Positions 35,994 to 45,813 of a stretch of DNA of 64,000 nucleotides are shown here, one piece after another (position 1 is the stretch's first letter; the number at the start of each line of letters is the position of its first letter). The stretch spans positions 59,932 to 123,931 of the forward strand of contig CALBWA010000002.1 in NCBI GenBank assembly GCA_937969505.1. The letters run 5' to 3'. A program made the translations under genes and the position numbers. Under the pieces are notes generated by a model that worked only from the letters and a program-made list of their open reading frames with translations, was not told the DNA's origin and searched no databases. The stretch comes from an uncultured Erythrobacter sp. (GTDB taxonomy: Bacteria; Pseudomonadota; Alphaproteobacteria; Sphingomonadales; Sphingomonadaceae).

Positions 35994-37511
35994 ATGGATT
36001 CCAAGGCTCGGATGCATGTTGTGGTGCTGGGTGGCGGTACGGCTGGCTGGATGGCTGCGGCGGGAATTGCCAAACTGTTACCAGCCAGCACCACGGTCAC
36101 TCTTGTCGAAAGCGAAGACATCGGCATTGTCGGTGTCGGCGAAGCCACTCTCCCGCACATCCGCGCCTATGTCGAAAGGCTGGGAATCGACGAAGCGGAG
36201 TTCATGAAGGCGACCCATGCGACTTATAAGCTGGGCATCGATTTTCGCGATTTCGGCAAGATTGGGGATAGTTACATCCACCCCTTTGGCAGCTTTGGCG
36301 AAGATGTGGCCGGGGTTGGCTTTCATCATTGGTGGCTTGACCAGCATCATCGCGGAAACGTGGGAGATATCGGTGATTATTCGATGGCAGTGGCAGCAGC
36401 CAGGGCCAATCGCTTTGCGCCGCCTGCACAGGATATGACGCTGGCCTCGACCTATGGTTATGCCTATCAGTTCGACGCGACATTGTTCGGCCCGTTCATG
36501 CGCGAATTTGGTATCAAGCATGGGGTCAACCGGATCGAAGGACTGGTTACCTCGGTCGAGCGAAATCCAGAAAACGGCAATATTACTGCGCTTTGCCTGA
36601 AAAGTGGCGAGCGCATTGAAGGCGATCTCTTCATCGATTGCTCGGGCTTCCGCTCTCTGCTGCTGGGAAGTGAATTGCAGGAAGACTGGCAGGACTGGTC
36701 GCATTGGCTGCCATGCGACAGGGCCGCGGCCATGCCCTGCACCCACCAGGCGTCTGACATCCGGCCCTATACAATTGCCACAGCCATGCCAGCCGGTTGG
36801 CGCTGGCAAATCCCGCTACAACATCGGATGGGCAATGGTTATGTCTTCTCCAGCGCTTTTTGTGATGAAGACAAAGCCTGCAACGCGATCCAGCAGGCCG
36901 CGGAAGGCAAAGCCCTGGCTGACCCGCGCATCCTTCGTTTCAGACCCGGTCGACGGATCAAATCGTGGAGCCACAACGTTATCGGTGTCGGCTTGTCTAG
37001 CGGTTTCCTCGAACCGCTGGAGTCGACTTCGATCTATCTTGCCCAGATGGCGATCACCTATCTCATCGAACTTTTCCCGGAAAAGGGCCGGATCGACGCG
37101 CGTGACCGAGACGAATTCAATCGCCTGGTCGATATGGAATACGACCGCGTCCGTGATTTCCTGATCCTGCATTACAACGCCACAACGCGCGACGATTCCG
37201 AGTTTTGGAACCACGTTCGCACAATGCAGCTGCCTGACAGTCTGATGGGCAAGATGGAGTTGTGGCGTCGCACAGGCCGGGTAGAGAAATATTCCGATGG
37301 CCTGTTCTATGACGCCAGCTGGATTGCGGTTTACATTGGCCAGGGCGTGATCCCGCAAAGCCATGATGCGCGCACAAGCATGGGCGACCCTGCCCGCATC
37401 GCGAATGCGCTCAACCATCTCAAGCAGGCGATTGCTGCCCAAGTTGGCGCCATGCCAGGCCATGTCGACTATTTGCAGCGCAATGCAGCGCGACTGGCAG
37501 AGGCCGCGTGA
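35994..37511 (+). CDS. Flavin-dependent tryptophan-halogenase-family protein 1
   Basis: A 505-residue flavoprotein of the tryptophan halogenase family. Seen: the FAD motif VVLGGGTAGWMAAAG (residues 10-24), the catalytic lysine in THATYKLGIDF (Lys79, the position of PrnA Lys79), the family motif GWRWQIP, and the glutamate/serine region LEPLESTSIYL. The catalytic set looks intact. The start at 35994 has AGGG eight bases upstream; earlier in-frame codons at 35988 and 35955 are poorly spaced. It follows the sugar transporter gene by 39 bases. Halogenases of this type are repeatedly found beside TonB receptors of glycan loci in Xanthomonas and Caulobacter; BrvH, one such enzyme, brominates indole in vitro. 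The natural substrate is unknown. Confidence 0.9.
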   Translation: MDSKARMHVVVLGGGTAGWMAAAGIAKLLPASTTVTLVESEDIGIVGVGEATLPHIRAYVERLGIDEAEFMKATHATYKLGIDFRDFGKIGDSYIHPFGSFGEDVAGVGFHHWWLDQHHRGNVGDIGDYSMAVAAARANRFAPPAQDMTLASTYGYAYQFDATLFGPFMREFGIKHGVNRIEGLVTSVERNPENGNITALCLKSGERIEGDLFIDCSGFRSLLLGSELQEDWQDWSHWLPCDRAAAMPCTHQASDIRPYTIATAMPAGWRWQIPLQHRMGNGYVFSSAFCDEDKACNAIQQAAEGKALADPRILRFRPGRRIKSWSHNVIGVGLSSGFLEPLESTSIYLAQMAITYLIELFPEKGRIDARDRDEFNRLVDMEYDRVRDFLILHYNATTRDDSEFWNHVRTMQLPDSLMGKMELWRRTGRVEKYSDGLFYDASWIAVYIGQGVIPQSHDARTSMGDPARIANALNHLKQAIAAQVGAMPGHVDYLQRNAARLAEAA

Positions 37512-38968
37512 GCAAGGCACGCGCCCCCTTGCGCAAGATCGTTGTCGTGGGCGCGGGGCAAGTCGGAGCCATTGTCGCGATCGCTCTGAAGCGAGCCTTG
37601 CCGGCCTGCGATATTACGATCATCGGGACCACACCGGACCCCGCAGCCTTTGCCGATAATGCCGCGACCGCTTTGGCTTTCACCAACAAGCTGCATGACA
37701 GGCTGGGCATCTCGGAAACGCAGATGATCACCGCTGCGGGTGCCAGCCACCGGTTGGTGATGCGCTATTTCGGTTGGGCCGAAACCGGTAGCCACGGCGC
37801 CATGAGCTATGGCACACCGAGTGATCCGGCCATGCAGAGCGCGTTTGCGCGGAACTGGGGTGGCGGATCCAAGGGGTCAACACGCCAACCGCAGATGCAA
37901 TCGGTCGCACAGGCGCTCGCTGATGCAGGTCGGTTTATCAGACCCCCCAACGATGCGCACACCCCCATTTCCGATATCGATTATGGCTTGCGCTGGAATG
38001 CGCCAGCCTATCGCCAATTGCTCGTGTCCATCGCCCAGCAGCTGAGCATCGGCCATGCACCAGGCGATGTTGCAGGCGTTACGTTGGACGAGAGTGGCTC
38101 GGTTGCCAGCATAGAGATCACCGGACATGGTGCGATAGCGGCTGATTTGTTTATCGACTGCGGCGGACCACAGGCCCCGTTGCTATCCAGACTGCCCGGT
38201 CATGCAACGCAGGATTGGAGCGATCACTTGCCTATCCGGCGCGTGCATCTGGCAGCGCCAGGCCAGCCCATGCTCGCACTCGAAGACCGGATCAGTTTTT
38301 TGGGTCAAGGTTGGTTGGGCGAATGTGCCGGACGGGACGGGCTGCAAAGCACATTGGCAAGCATCGGCGGTTTGGATGATACTGCGATCGTCTCCGCGCT
38401 AGGCAGCGCGCCTGCTCTTTCTATCGATTGTGCGCCCCAGCGATGCGAGGCGCCCTGGATTGCCAACGTTATTGCAATTGGCGATGCCGCAGCGCGTTTT
38501 GAACCACTCGCCGGCTTGCCTCTTGATCTTGCCCATCGCCAGCTTTCCCTGCTGCTGGAAATGTTGCCGGGACAGCTGATCGAACCGCTTGAGCGTAACG
38601 AATACAATCGCCGCGCTGTACTGATGATGGATGGCGTGCGCGATACCCTATCGATGCATTACAGTGCGCCCCATGCCGCACACCTGTTCGATTTGGAACG
38701 ATCAGATCATGTCATACTGTCATTGGACCAGTTCACGCGTCGCGGGCGGTTGCCGCTGTGGGAAGAAGCACCATTTTCGGCATCCGAGACAATGGGTCTG
38801 ATGGGCGCGCTGGGCATTGCCGCAGGCACTCCACCGCAATTTGCGACTATGGGCAGCGGCCAGATCGCCGCGATGCGACAAGGTGCAGAAAAACTAGCAT
38901 CAGATGCGCTCGAATTTGTCCCGCCATACCAACAATGGATGGCCCAGATGCTGGGACAACGCAGCTAG
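37508..38968 (+). CDS. Degenerate tryptophan-halogenase-like flavoprotein 2
   Basis: A 486-residue protein sharing the halogenase fold but not its motifs. Seen: a weaker FAD start VVVGAGQVGAIVAIALK; the lysine segment (THATYKLGI in the relatives) is replaced by LVMRYFGWAETGSHG; GWxWxIP is missing; and EPLESTS is replaced by FEPLAGLPLDLAH. A conserved NVIAIGDAAARFEPLAG and EYNRRAVLMMDGVRDTLSMHY align with the family. It starts with GTG overlapping the preceding stop (GTGA), so it is translated with the intact halogenase. The loss of catalytic residues suggests a non-catalytic partner, or a flavoprotein with changed chemistry. Its stop shares a CTAG with the convergent halogenase gene. Confidence 0.82.
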   Translation: MSKARAPLRKIVVVGAGQVGAIVAIALKRALPACDITIIGTTPDPAAFADNAATALAFTNKLHDRLGISETQMITAAGASHRLVMRYFGWAETGSHGAMSYGTPSDPAMQSAFARNWGGGSKGSTRQPQMQSVAQALADAGRFIRPPNDAHTPISDIDYGLRWNAPAYRQLLVSIAQQLSIGHAPGDVAGVTLDESGSVASIEITGHGAIAADLFIDCGGPQAPLLSRLPGHATQDWSDHLPIRRVHLAAPGQPMLALEDRISFLGQGWLGECAGRDGLQSTLASIGGLDDTAIVSALGSAPALSIDCAPQRCEAPWIANVIAIGDAAARFEPLAGLPLDLAHRQLSLLLEMLPGQLIEPLERNEYNRRAVLMMDGVRDTLSMHYSAPHAAHLFDLERSDHVILSLDQFTRRGRLPLWEEAPFSASETMGLMGALGIAAGTPPQFATMGSGQIAAMRQGAEKLASDALEFVPPYQQWMAQMLGQRS

Positions 38969-40500
38969 GCCGAACGGCGCATGTCGTCAGGGATAGCGCT
39001 GCCGTTGCGGGCTAGAAATTCGTCCTGCGCTGGCATTTGCGATACGGCACTGGCGACAACTTCGCGAATATGGACAAGGCGCCGCAAAATCTCGTCGTCG
39101 TCAAGCAGTCGGGAAGCAGGATGAAAATCGCCTGCAACAACGCCTTGTCCCACCATGACCGACAGCCAGCTGGTCTCGGTGAAAAGTTCATTGTGTTCCC
39201 GGATGACCCGTCCCGAGCTTTCGAACATGGCGAGTTTTTCGGCAAGGCCTTCGGGAGGTTCCAGCGCGCGGCAATCGCGCCAGAATTCTGAATCATCGCG
39301 TTCGGTTGCCATGTAGTGGAGCACGAGAAAATCACGGATATCGAGGTAATCCTGCTCGCTCTCGCGATTGAACCTTTCTCTCTCTTTCGGCCCGAACACC
39401 ATGGTCGGCCAATAGGTCAAAAGGCGTGCAATTCCCGATTGCACAAGGTGAATCGCAGTGGATTCCAGCGGCTCGAGAAAGCCGCCTGCCAATCCCAGTG
39501 CAACAACATTCTTCTCCCAAGCTCGCTCCCGATGTCCGGCAGTAAAGCGTAAGTGATTGGGATCAGCCAGCGGTGTTCCATCCAGATTGTCGAGCAGAAG
39601 CGCTTCGGCCTGGTCACTGCTCATATGGGCAGAGGAATAGACATGCCCGTTGCCGATCCGGTGTTGCAGGGGGATGCGCCATTGCCACCCCGCCGGACGC
39701 GCGGTGGATCGGGTCAGCGGTTCGGCATCCCCCCCAAGCGTGCAGGGGATGGCCACTGCGCGGTCGCAGGGAAGCCATTTCGTCCAGTCCCTGAAGGGCA
39801 CCTCCAGCGTCTGTCCCAGCAATAGTGAACGGAACCCTGAACAATCGATGAAAAGATCGCCTTCCAGACGCGCCCCGTTGTCCAACGAAACTGCGGTGAC
39901 AAATCCGCTTTCCCCATGCTGTTCGACATTCACAATCCTGCCTTCAACCCGTGTCACCCCTTGTCCTTCTGCCCGCTCTCGCAAGAAGCGCGCATAGCGG
40001 CCGGCATCAAACTGGAAGGCATAGCCGATTTTTGACAGGGGAGATTTGGGGTTCGCCCGATCCGGCCACAGGAATTTACCGGCCTTTCCGGCCATTGCAG
40101 CAATCGAGTATTCGTCAAGCGTTGTGGAATCGCCCAATGCAAGACCGCGCAACCAGAAGTGATGAAAATCAATCCCCAGCATGTCGATACCATAGGTCCC
40201 GAAGGGGTGGACGTAACTGTGCCCCTTGCGCAGCCAGTCGACAAATTCGATCCCCAGCTTGTAGGTGGCATGGGTCTGGCGGACAAACTCGTTCTCGTCG
40301 AGGCCCAGCATGGCATTGAAACCCTGGATCTGCGGAATTGTGGCTTCGCCTACTCCCACAGTTCCGATGGCGTCACTTTCGACAAGCGTGAAGGAAAGGC
40401 CAGGCATTTCGCCCAGCACCCTCGACAGCGCGGCCGCTGTCATCCAGCCGGCGGTTCCCCCGCCGACGATCACCACCCGCTGGACCGGGGCAGCATTCAT
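38965..40500 (-). CDS. Flavin-dependent tryptophan-halogenase-family protein 3
   Basis: A 511-residue halogenase-family flavoprotein with complete motifs: VVIVGGGTAGWMTAAAL (about residues 9-25), the lysine in THATYKLGIEF (Lys81), DLFIDCSGFRSLLLG, GWQWRIPLQHRIGNGHVYSS, and LEPLESTAIHL. It should bind FAD and may halogenate an aromatic acceptor, though the family's substrates in glycan loci are unknown. Its ATG overlaps the stop of the upstream halogenase gene (40497-40500, ATGA), so the two are co-translated. Its stop codon overlaps the convergent degenerate family member in a CTAG. The operon reads away from a shared intergenic region that contains operator O2. Confidence 0.92.
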   Translation of the reverse strand: MNAAPVQRVVIVGGGTAGWMTAAALSRVLGEMPGLSFTLVESDAIGTVGVGEATIPQIQGFNAMLGLDENEFVRQTHATYKLGIEFVDWLRKGHSYVHPFGTYGIDMLGIDFHHFWLRGLALGDSTTLDEYSIAAMAGKAGKFLWPDRANPKSPLSKIGYAFQFDAGRYARFLRERAEGQGVTRVEGRIVNVEQHGESGFVTAVSLDNGARLEGDLFIDCSGFRSLLLGQTLEVPFRDWTKWLPCDRAVAIPCTLGGDAEPLTRSTARPAGWQWRIPLQHRIGNGHVYSSAHMSSDQAEALLLDNLDGTPLADPNHLRFTAGHRERAWEKNVVALGLAGGFLEPLESTAIHLVQSGIARLLTYWPTMVFGPKERERFNRESEQDYLDIRDFLVLHYMATERDDSEFWRDCRALEPPEGLAEKLAMFESSGRVIREHNELFTETSWLSVMVGQGVVAGDFHPASRLLDDDEILRRLVHIREVVASAVSQMPAQDEFLARNGSAIPDDMRRSA

Positions 40501-42053
40501 GCAACCGCTCCTTCGTCATTGTTCCAGGCACCCGTCTGGCGCAGGAATTGTTCTTGGGTCGGCAATTCATCGGCTGCGGCCCGATAGGCGTTACGCATTT
40601 GCGCCATGGCTTGGGCCACTTTTACCGGTTCCAGCGTATCAGCAATAGGTTCATGCTTTTCAGGTGTAATGTTCTGGCCCAGCATCACTGCCACCCAACT
40701 CGGCGTAGTGAACAACTCGGCATTCTCGCGGAACACCCGCCCCCGGCTTCGCCAAAGTTCGACCTTCTTTGACAGGCTGTCCGGCACATCCATGTCGCGG
40801 ACCTGGCGCCAGAATGCGGTGTCATTTCGCTGGGTTGCATTGTAGTGCAGGATCACGAAGTCGCGCACATCCTCATACACCTCTCGCATGCCGCGATTGT
40901 ACTCGTCCCGTTCGATCGGATTGACCGGGTTGTCCGGAAACAGAGCAAACAGACGCGAAATTCCGTTCTGGATCAGATGAATGCTAGTGGACTCCAGTGG
41001 TTCGATAAAACCCGAAGACAGACCCAGAGAAACTACATTGTGCGACCAGAATTTCTTGCGCATCCCAGTCAGAAACCGCAGTGTGCGCGGCTCGGCCAAG
41101 GGCGGCCCATCGAGATTGTCCAGCAGGATTTGCCGCGCTTCATCCTCGTCCATATGGCCGCTGCAGAAAACATGTCCGTTGCCCGTGCGATGCTGAAGCG
41201 GGATACGCCATTGCCACCCGGCGCCATGTGCGGTTGCGCGCGTATAGGGATCGGGGGGTGCCGTGTTTGCTGTCGGCACAGCGATCGCCCGATCCATAGG
41301 CAACCATTGGCTCCAGTCTTCATAGCCGGTTCCGAGCGCCTGTTCGATCAGCAGCCCGCGAAAGCCCGAGCAATCGATGAACAGATCGCCTTCTATGATT
41401 GTGCCATTATCGAGGCTGACCGACACCACATCGCCGCTCTCACCATTCCGCTGGACATCGCCAATTCTGCCCTCGACACGCTTTGCCCCCTGCCCTTCGG
41501 CACGACGGCGGAGAAAGGCTGCATATAGCGAGGCGTCGAAGTGATAGGCGTAGTTGATCTGGGCGACGGGTGTACGGGCCGGAGATGATGGTCGCCCGAA
41601 CTTGCCCAGGGCCGCTGCGACGGAGCTCATGGAATAGGCAGCGATATTTCCCGCCGAATTCATTCCGCTGCGAGCCAGCTCCCTGAGATACAGCTGATGG
41701 AAAGCGATCCCGTGCAGATCCTGCCCATATTCCCCGAAAGGATGGAAATACCGATCCCCCTGTTTGCCCCAGTTCACAAATTCAATGCCCAGCTTGATGG
41801 TGCCGCGTGTGGCCTGGAGAAATTCGTTCTCCTCGATCCCCAGCATCGTGTTGAAATTGCGGATTGGAGGGATGGTTGCCTCGCCCACACCGACTGTTCC
41901 GATCGCATCGGATTCAACCAGAGTGATGGTGCGTTCGCCGTCGTTGAAATATCGCGTCAAGGCTGTTGCAGCCATCCATCCAGCGGTACCGCCACCAACG
42001 ATAACGACCCGTTTGATGCGGTTTGTGGTAACGTTACCCTTACCTTCTCGCAT
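40497..42053 (-). CDS. Flavin-dependent tryptophan-halogenase-family protein 4
   Basis: A 518-residue halogenase-family flavoprotein. Seen: VVIVGGGTAGWMAATALTRYF (residues 16-36), the lysine in TRGTIKLGIEF (Lys87), DLFIDCSGFRGLLIE, GWQWRIPLQHRTGNGHVFCS, and LEPLESTSIHL. The order and residues match a functional member. It is the first gene of a leftward two-gene operon, divergent from the 1138-residue TonB receptor gene; the operator at 42183-42198 lies between them, 130 bases from this start. Four family members in one locus, three of them intact, is high. They may act on different positions or acceptors, or as an alternating set; the sequence gives no substrate. Confidence 0.92.
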   Translation of the reverse strand: MREGKGNVTTNRIKRVVIVGGGTAGWMAATALTRYFNDGERTITLVESDAIGTVGVGEATIPPIRNFNTMLGIEENEFLQATRGTIKLGIEFVNWGKQGDRYFHPFGEYGQDLHGIAFHQLYLRELARSGMNSAGNIAAYSMSSVAAALGKFGRPSSPARTPVAQINYAYHFDASLYAAFLRRRAEGQGAKRVEGRIGDVQRNGESGDVVSVSLDNGTIIEGDLFIDCSGFRGLLIEQALGTGYEDWSQWLPMDRAIAVPTANTAPPDPYTRATAHGAGWQWRIPLQHRTGNGHVFCSGHMDEDEARQILLDNLDGPPLAEPRTLRFLTGMRKKFWSHNVVSLGLSSGFIEPLESTSIHLIQNGISRLFALFPDNPVNPIERDEYNRGMREVYEDVRDFVILHYNATQRNDTAFWRQVRDMDVPDSLSKKVELWRSRGRVFRENAELFTTPSWVAVMLGQNITPEKHEPIADTLEPVKVAQAMAQMRNAYRAAADELPTQEQFLRQTGAWNNDEGAVA

Positions 42054-42182
42054 GCTTTCTGACCCCTCTCATGCACGTAAAAATGCAACTTTATTACGCT
42101 AATCTTTCACAGACGGACTTGCAAACGGGGATTTTGTCGATAAGATCACAACTCTTAGACGGGGATAGCGCCATATCCAATA

Positions 42183-42198
42183 ATGGTAGCGCTAACAT
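42183..42198. promoter_or_regulatory. LacI operator O2, TonB receptor / halogenase
   Basis: ATGGTAGCGCTAACAT, one mismatch from a perfect 16-base palindrome. It ends 15 bases before the TonB receptor start, so it probably overlaps the receptor promoter or leader. The divergent halogenase operon starts 130 bases away and may share it. Confidence 0.8.
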
Positions 42199-42213
42199 GG
42201 AGAGGGGAAGCCT

Positions 42214-45200
42214 GTGAAAAAGGCACGCACTTTTGCCAGCGATTCTGCTGGTGACAACAATCTGTACCGGAATTTTCTGCGCGCCGGCGCATCGGCAATC
42301 GCGATTGGCGGCTTGCTCGCGTCGCACACAGCCTATGCACAAGACAGTGATGTCGACGATCAAGAACAAGAGCAGGTTGAGCCCGAAGGCGACAACGTAA
42401 TTCTGGTTCGCGGCATTCGCCAATCGCTCGAAAGCGCGCAGCGGATCAAACGTGACGCAGACACCGTGGTTGACGCGATTACGGCTGAAGACATCGGCGC
42501 CCTGCCCGATCGTTCAGTGACCGAGGCTTTGCAGCGTGTTCCCGGTGTCGCCATCAACCGTTTTGCCGGTTCTAACGATCCCGATCACTTCTCTGTCGAG
42601 GGGTCAGGGGTTGTCGTTCGCGGCCTCAATTTTGTCCGCTCCGAGTTCAATGGGCGCACCGCCTTTGCTGCTGGTGTAGGCGGCCAGGCGCTGAACTTTG
42701 CTGACGTCCCGGCAGAGCTGCTGGGTTCCGTCATCGTCAGCAAGAACACCACTGCCGACATGATCGAAGGCGGGCTCGCCGGTACGGTGAACCTCAACAC
42801 GCGCAAGCCGTTCGATAACAATGGTTTCAAGATCGCATTCAGCGCCGAGGCCAATTACGGCGATTTCCGCGAGGAAGTGACCCCCACGCTGTCTGGCCTG
42901 ATCAGCAACACCTGGGACACTGGTGCCGGACGCTTTGGTCTGCTCGCCAGCGCATCCTACTCGCGGATCAAGAGCCGTGCTGACGGATTGCAGATCACCA
43001 ACTTCCAGACCCGTGACAACCAGCTGGCCGAACAGGCCTTTGCCGGCGGCGCGCAGGTCTGCCGCAACCCGCTGCCGGTAAGCGGGACAGACAGCCAATC
43101 CCTGCCAGCAGCCGGGTCACCTTGCGGCACTGCGCAAGGTGCCGGCGCTGACGGCTTTGCTGACTATGCCGATATTCGCTATTCCCCGGTGGGCGGCCAG
43201 TTCCGCACACAGGAATTCGACCGCGAACGGATCGGTATCGCAGTTTCGGCGCAGTGGGAATCGCTGGATGAGCGGACTATGTTCACCGCGGAATTCATCC
43301 GCTCGAACAGCACCAACCAATGGGGCGAATTCACTTTCGAGACCCAACCGGACAACTCGGAATACAACACTTTCCCGATTGGTTGCGGCCAGAATGTAAA
43401 CGGTCCTGCCATTCGCGTGCCGGATGGCAATGGCGGCTTCACCGATGGCGACAGTACTGTTCGCGGTGAGTGCGCAAACGGCGCCTTCACGGATTTCATC
43501 TATGATGAGAACAATCTGTTTCAGGCTGGTTACATCACCCGGCCCAGCGATGGCTGGCGCGGCACCGAACCCAACCCGTTTGATCAAGGCTTCATCACAG
43601 CAGGTGGCCTGGGCCAGACATTGGGCCGCCGTCAGGTGGATGAAGAAACCACCAATCAGGACTGGAGCATGCATTTGCGGCACCAGCTGACCGATCGCCT
43701 GACGATTGATCTGGATGCGCAATATGCAACATCGCGCAAGACCAATCTGGACGTGTCGCTATTCGGTGCAACCTTCGCGGATCAGGAAATTGATCTGCGC
43801 GGTGGTCTGCCCGTTGTCATTCCTCATAAGCCGAACATCCTGGCCTATAGCTGGAACGGTCAGGGCGGCATCGGCAATAATGATGAACTGAACGCGCAAA
43901 CGGATTCGGAATACTTCCTCGATCCGCGGTCCAATTACTGGCGCGCGGCAATGGATCATATCGAAGACAGCGAAGGCGATCAGTTCGCCTTCCAGGCCGA
44001 TATCGATTACGAATTCCCCGACGATTCCTTCCTGCGAAAGGCGCAATTCGGAGCCCGTTTTGCAGGCACGGACCAGACCGTTCGCTTCACCACCTACAAT
44101 TGGGGCGTGTTGAGCGAAGTGTGGTCAGGAAGTCCTGTTACCTTTGATGAATTCGGGCTTGATCAGACAGCGCAATATGCCTTCCCCGATTTCTTCCGGG
44201 GCGCGGCGGCAGGTCCGGCTGACGGGTCGCTCTATTACACCGGTGATCTTACCGGTGACTATGATGGCTTCATCGATTTTGCGCGCGGTGTGAACCTCGA
44301 GTGGCAAAATCAGGGTGGCAGCTCTGGCTGGGTTCCGCTTGCGCAACGCGGCGGAGTGCTGCCTGGCACGCCATTCCTGCCCGGCGATGTTCAGCCCGTG
44401 AAACAGGAAGATTATGCCACCTATGCCCGGCTTGATTTCGGCAACCAGTATGACCCGATCTTCGGCGATGTCCGGTTTGGCGGCAATGTCGGACTGCGTT
44501 ATGTCAGCACGACGGTGCGTTCATCGGGCTTCTTCAGCCTGGGCAGCCCGCAGTCGCTGGGCGTAACCGATGACTTCGCAACCCGTTGTGGCGGGTCTGT
44601 GCAGGCGCCCAATGGCGACATCATTACGCCAGGCGGTATCTGCAATCTGGGTGAAGCTGGCTACAACAATCTCCAGGCGCTCGCCGGATCCGATCCGCTT
44701 CGGGTCCAGAGCAAGGAAAGCTACGACTTCCTGTTGCCAAGCGTGAACCTCAAGTTCGGCATCGGCGATGATGTCGTCCTCCGCCTTGCAGGATCACGGG
44801 TGCTGACACGCCCCGATAATGCCTTTATCCGGACGTTCCTCAACGTCGGTATTGATGTGAACAGCGGGGCCTTGTTTGCCCAGGCAGGAAATCCGGGTAT
44901 CCGACCGGCAAGCGCCTGGCAGTTTGACATCAGTGCGGAATGGTACTTCGCCCCCGTCGGATCGCTTACGGTGAACGGCTTCTACAAGGAAATATCGGAC
45001 TTCTTCTTCCAGCGTGTTCGCACTGAAGATGTCGCCTTTGGCGGCGAAGTCCTGCCTGTTCTTGTTCGCGGACCGGACAATTTCGACGGTACGGGCGAGA
45101 TCAAGGGTGTCGAACTTGCCTATCAGCAGACCTATGATTTCCTTCCCGGTGCGCTGAGTGGTCTGGGTGTGTCTGCAAACTACACCTATATCGACAGTTC

Positions 45201-45630
45201 GGGCCTGCCGGCGACATTCCTGAATGGTGGAAACATCGCGAACAATACGGTCGAAAGTCCTTCGACAATTTCGCCAGGCAGTCTGCCGCTGGAGCAATTG
45301 TCGAAGCACAATGTCAACGCGACAGTGTTTTACGAGAAGGGCCCCATTTCGGTGCGTGCCGCCTACAACTGGCGCTCGCGCTTCCTGTTGACCGCCTCGG
45401 ACGCGATTTTCCCGTTTTTCTCCATCTTCAACGAACCGACTGGACAACTCGACGCGTCGATCTTCTTCAACGTGACCGACAATATCCGCTTGGGCGTTCA
45501 GGGTGTGAACCTCACCAATGAGGTAACACGGACATCGCAGGCATACACCGGCGATCCTGACGTACTGGCACCGCGATCATTCTTCGTGAACGACCGCCGG
45601 TTCTCCTTCATCTTGCGTGGCAATTTTTAG
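42214..45630 (+). CDS. TonB-dependent receptor of the glycan locus
   Basis: A 1138-residue TonB-dependent transporter of the large type used for oligosaccharides in Caulobacter and Xanthomonas. Seen: a signal peptide (to about AYAQ), the plug with DNVILVRGIRQSLESAQRIKRD (spread over residues 63-85), DIGALPDRSVTEALQRVPGVAI, SKNTTADMIEGGLAGTVNLNTRKPF, and the barrel ending DRRFSFILRGNF. The frame begins with GTG at 42214 after an AGGGGAAG ribosome-binding site. The IRQSLESAQ start and DMIEGGLAGTVNLNTRKP are the usual marks of sugar-locus receptors. Operator O2 lies immediately upstream and a strong terminator follows, so it is a separately regulated single gene. It probably imports xylo- or gluco-oligosaccharides. 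Confidence 0.95.
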   Translation: MKKARTFASDSAGDNNLYRNFLRAGASAIAIGGLLASHTAYAQDSDVDDQEQEQVEPEGDNVILVRGIRQSLESAQRIKRDADTVVDAITAEDIGALPDRSVTEALQRVPGVAINRFAGSNDPDHFSVEGSGVVVRGLNFVRSEFNGRTAFAAGVGGQALNFADVPAELLGSVIVSKNTTADMIEGGLAGTVNLNTRKPFDNNGFKIAFSAEANYGDFREEVTPTLSGLISNTWDTGAGRFGLLASASYSRIKSRADGLQITNFQTRDNQLAEQAFAGGAQVCRNPLPVSGTDSQSLPAAGSPCGTAQGAGADGFADYADIRYSPVGGQFRTQEFDRERIGIAVSAQWESLDERTMFTAEFIRSNSTNQWGEFTFETQPDNSEYNTFPIGCGQNVNGPAIRVPDGNGGFTDGDSTVRGECANGAFTDFIYDENNLFQAGYITRPSDGWRGTEPNPFDQGFITAGGLGQTLGRRQVDEETTNQDWSMHLRHQLTDRLTIDLDAQYATSRKTNLDVSLFGATFADQEIDLRGGLPVVIPHKPNILAYSWNGQGGIGNNDELNAQTDSEYFLDPRSNYWRAAMDHIEDSEGDQFAFQADIDYEFPDDSFLRKAQFGARFAGTDQTVRFTTYNWGVLSEVWSGSPVTFDEFGLDQTAQYAFPDFFRGAAAGPADGSLYYTGDLTGDYDGFIDFARGVNLEWQNQGGSSGWVPLAQRGGVLPGTPFLPGDVQPVKQEDYATYARLDFGNQYDPIFGDVRFGGNVGLRYVSTTVRSSGFFSLGSPQSLGVTDDFATRCGGSVQAPNGDIITPGGICNLGEAGYNNLQALAGSDPLRVQSKESYDFLLPSVNLKFGIGDDVVLRLAGSRVLTRPDNAFIRTFLNVGIDVNSGALFAQAGNPGIRPASAWQFDISAEWYFAPVGSLTVNGFYKEISDFFFQRVRTEDVAFGGEVLPVLVRGPDNFDGTGEIKGVELAYQQTYDFLPGALSGLGVSANYTYIDSSGLPATFLNGGNIANNTVESPSTISPGSLPLEQLSKHNVNATVFYEKGPISVRAAYNWRSRFLLTASDAIFPFFSIFNEPTGQLDASIFFNVTDNIRLGVQGVNLTNEVTRTSQAYTGDPDVLAPRSFFVNDRRFSFILRGNF

Positions 45631-45677
45631 GCCAGGCAACACAGTAACCTCCCTCGGGGATATATCCCTGAAAACTT

Positions 45678-45713
45678 TCACCTCGCTTCTCCGGAAGCGG
45701 GGTGATTGTTTTT
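45678..45713 (+). terminator. Rho-independent terminator of the TonB receptor
   Basis: A 12-base stem TCACCTCGCTTC (45678-45689) pairs with GAAGCGGGGTGA (45694-45705) with one T-G wobble and loop TCCG, followed by TTGTTTTT. It sits 47 bases after the receptor stop. Confidence 0.9.
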
Positions 45714-45813
45714 GGGTCGCTACGCCAAGCATAAGTGCGCGCAATCCCCCAGCGGGCACGCAACTGCACTGCCTGCAAAAAATGCAGGGGTAATACCGTA
45801 TCTCTTGCTGAGC

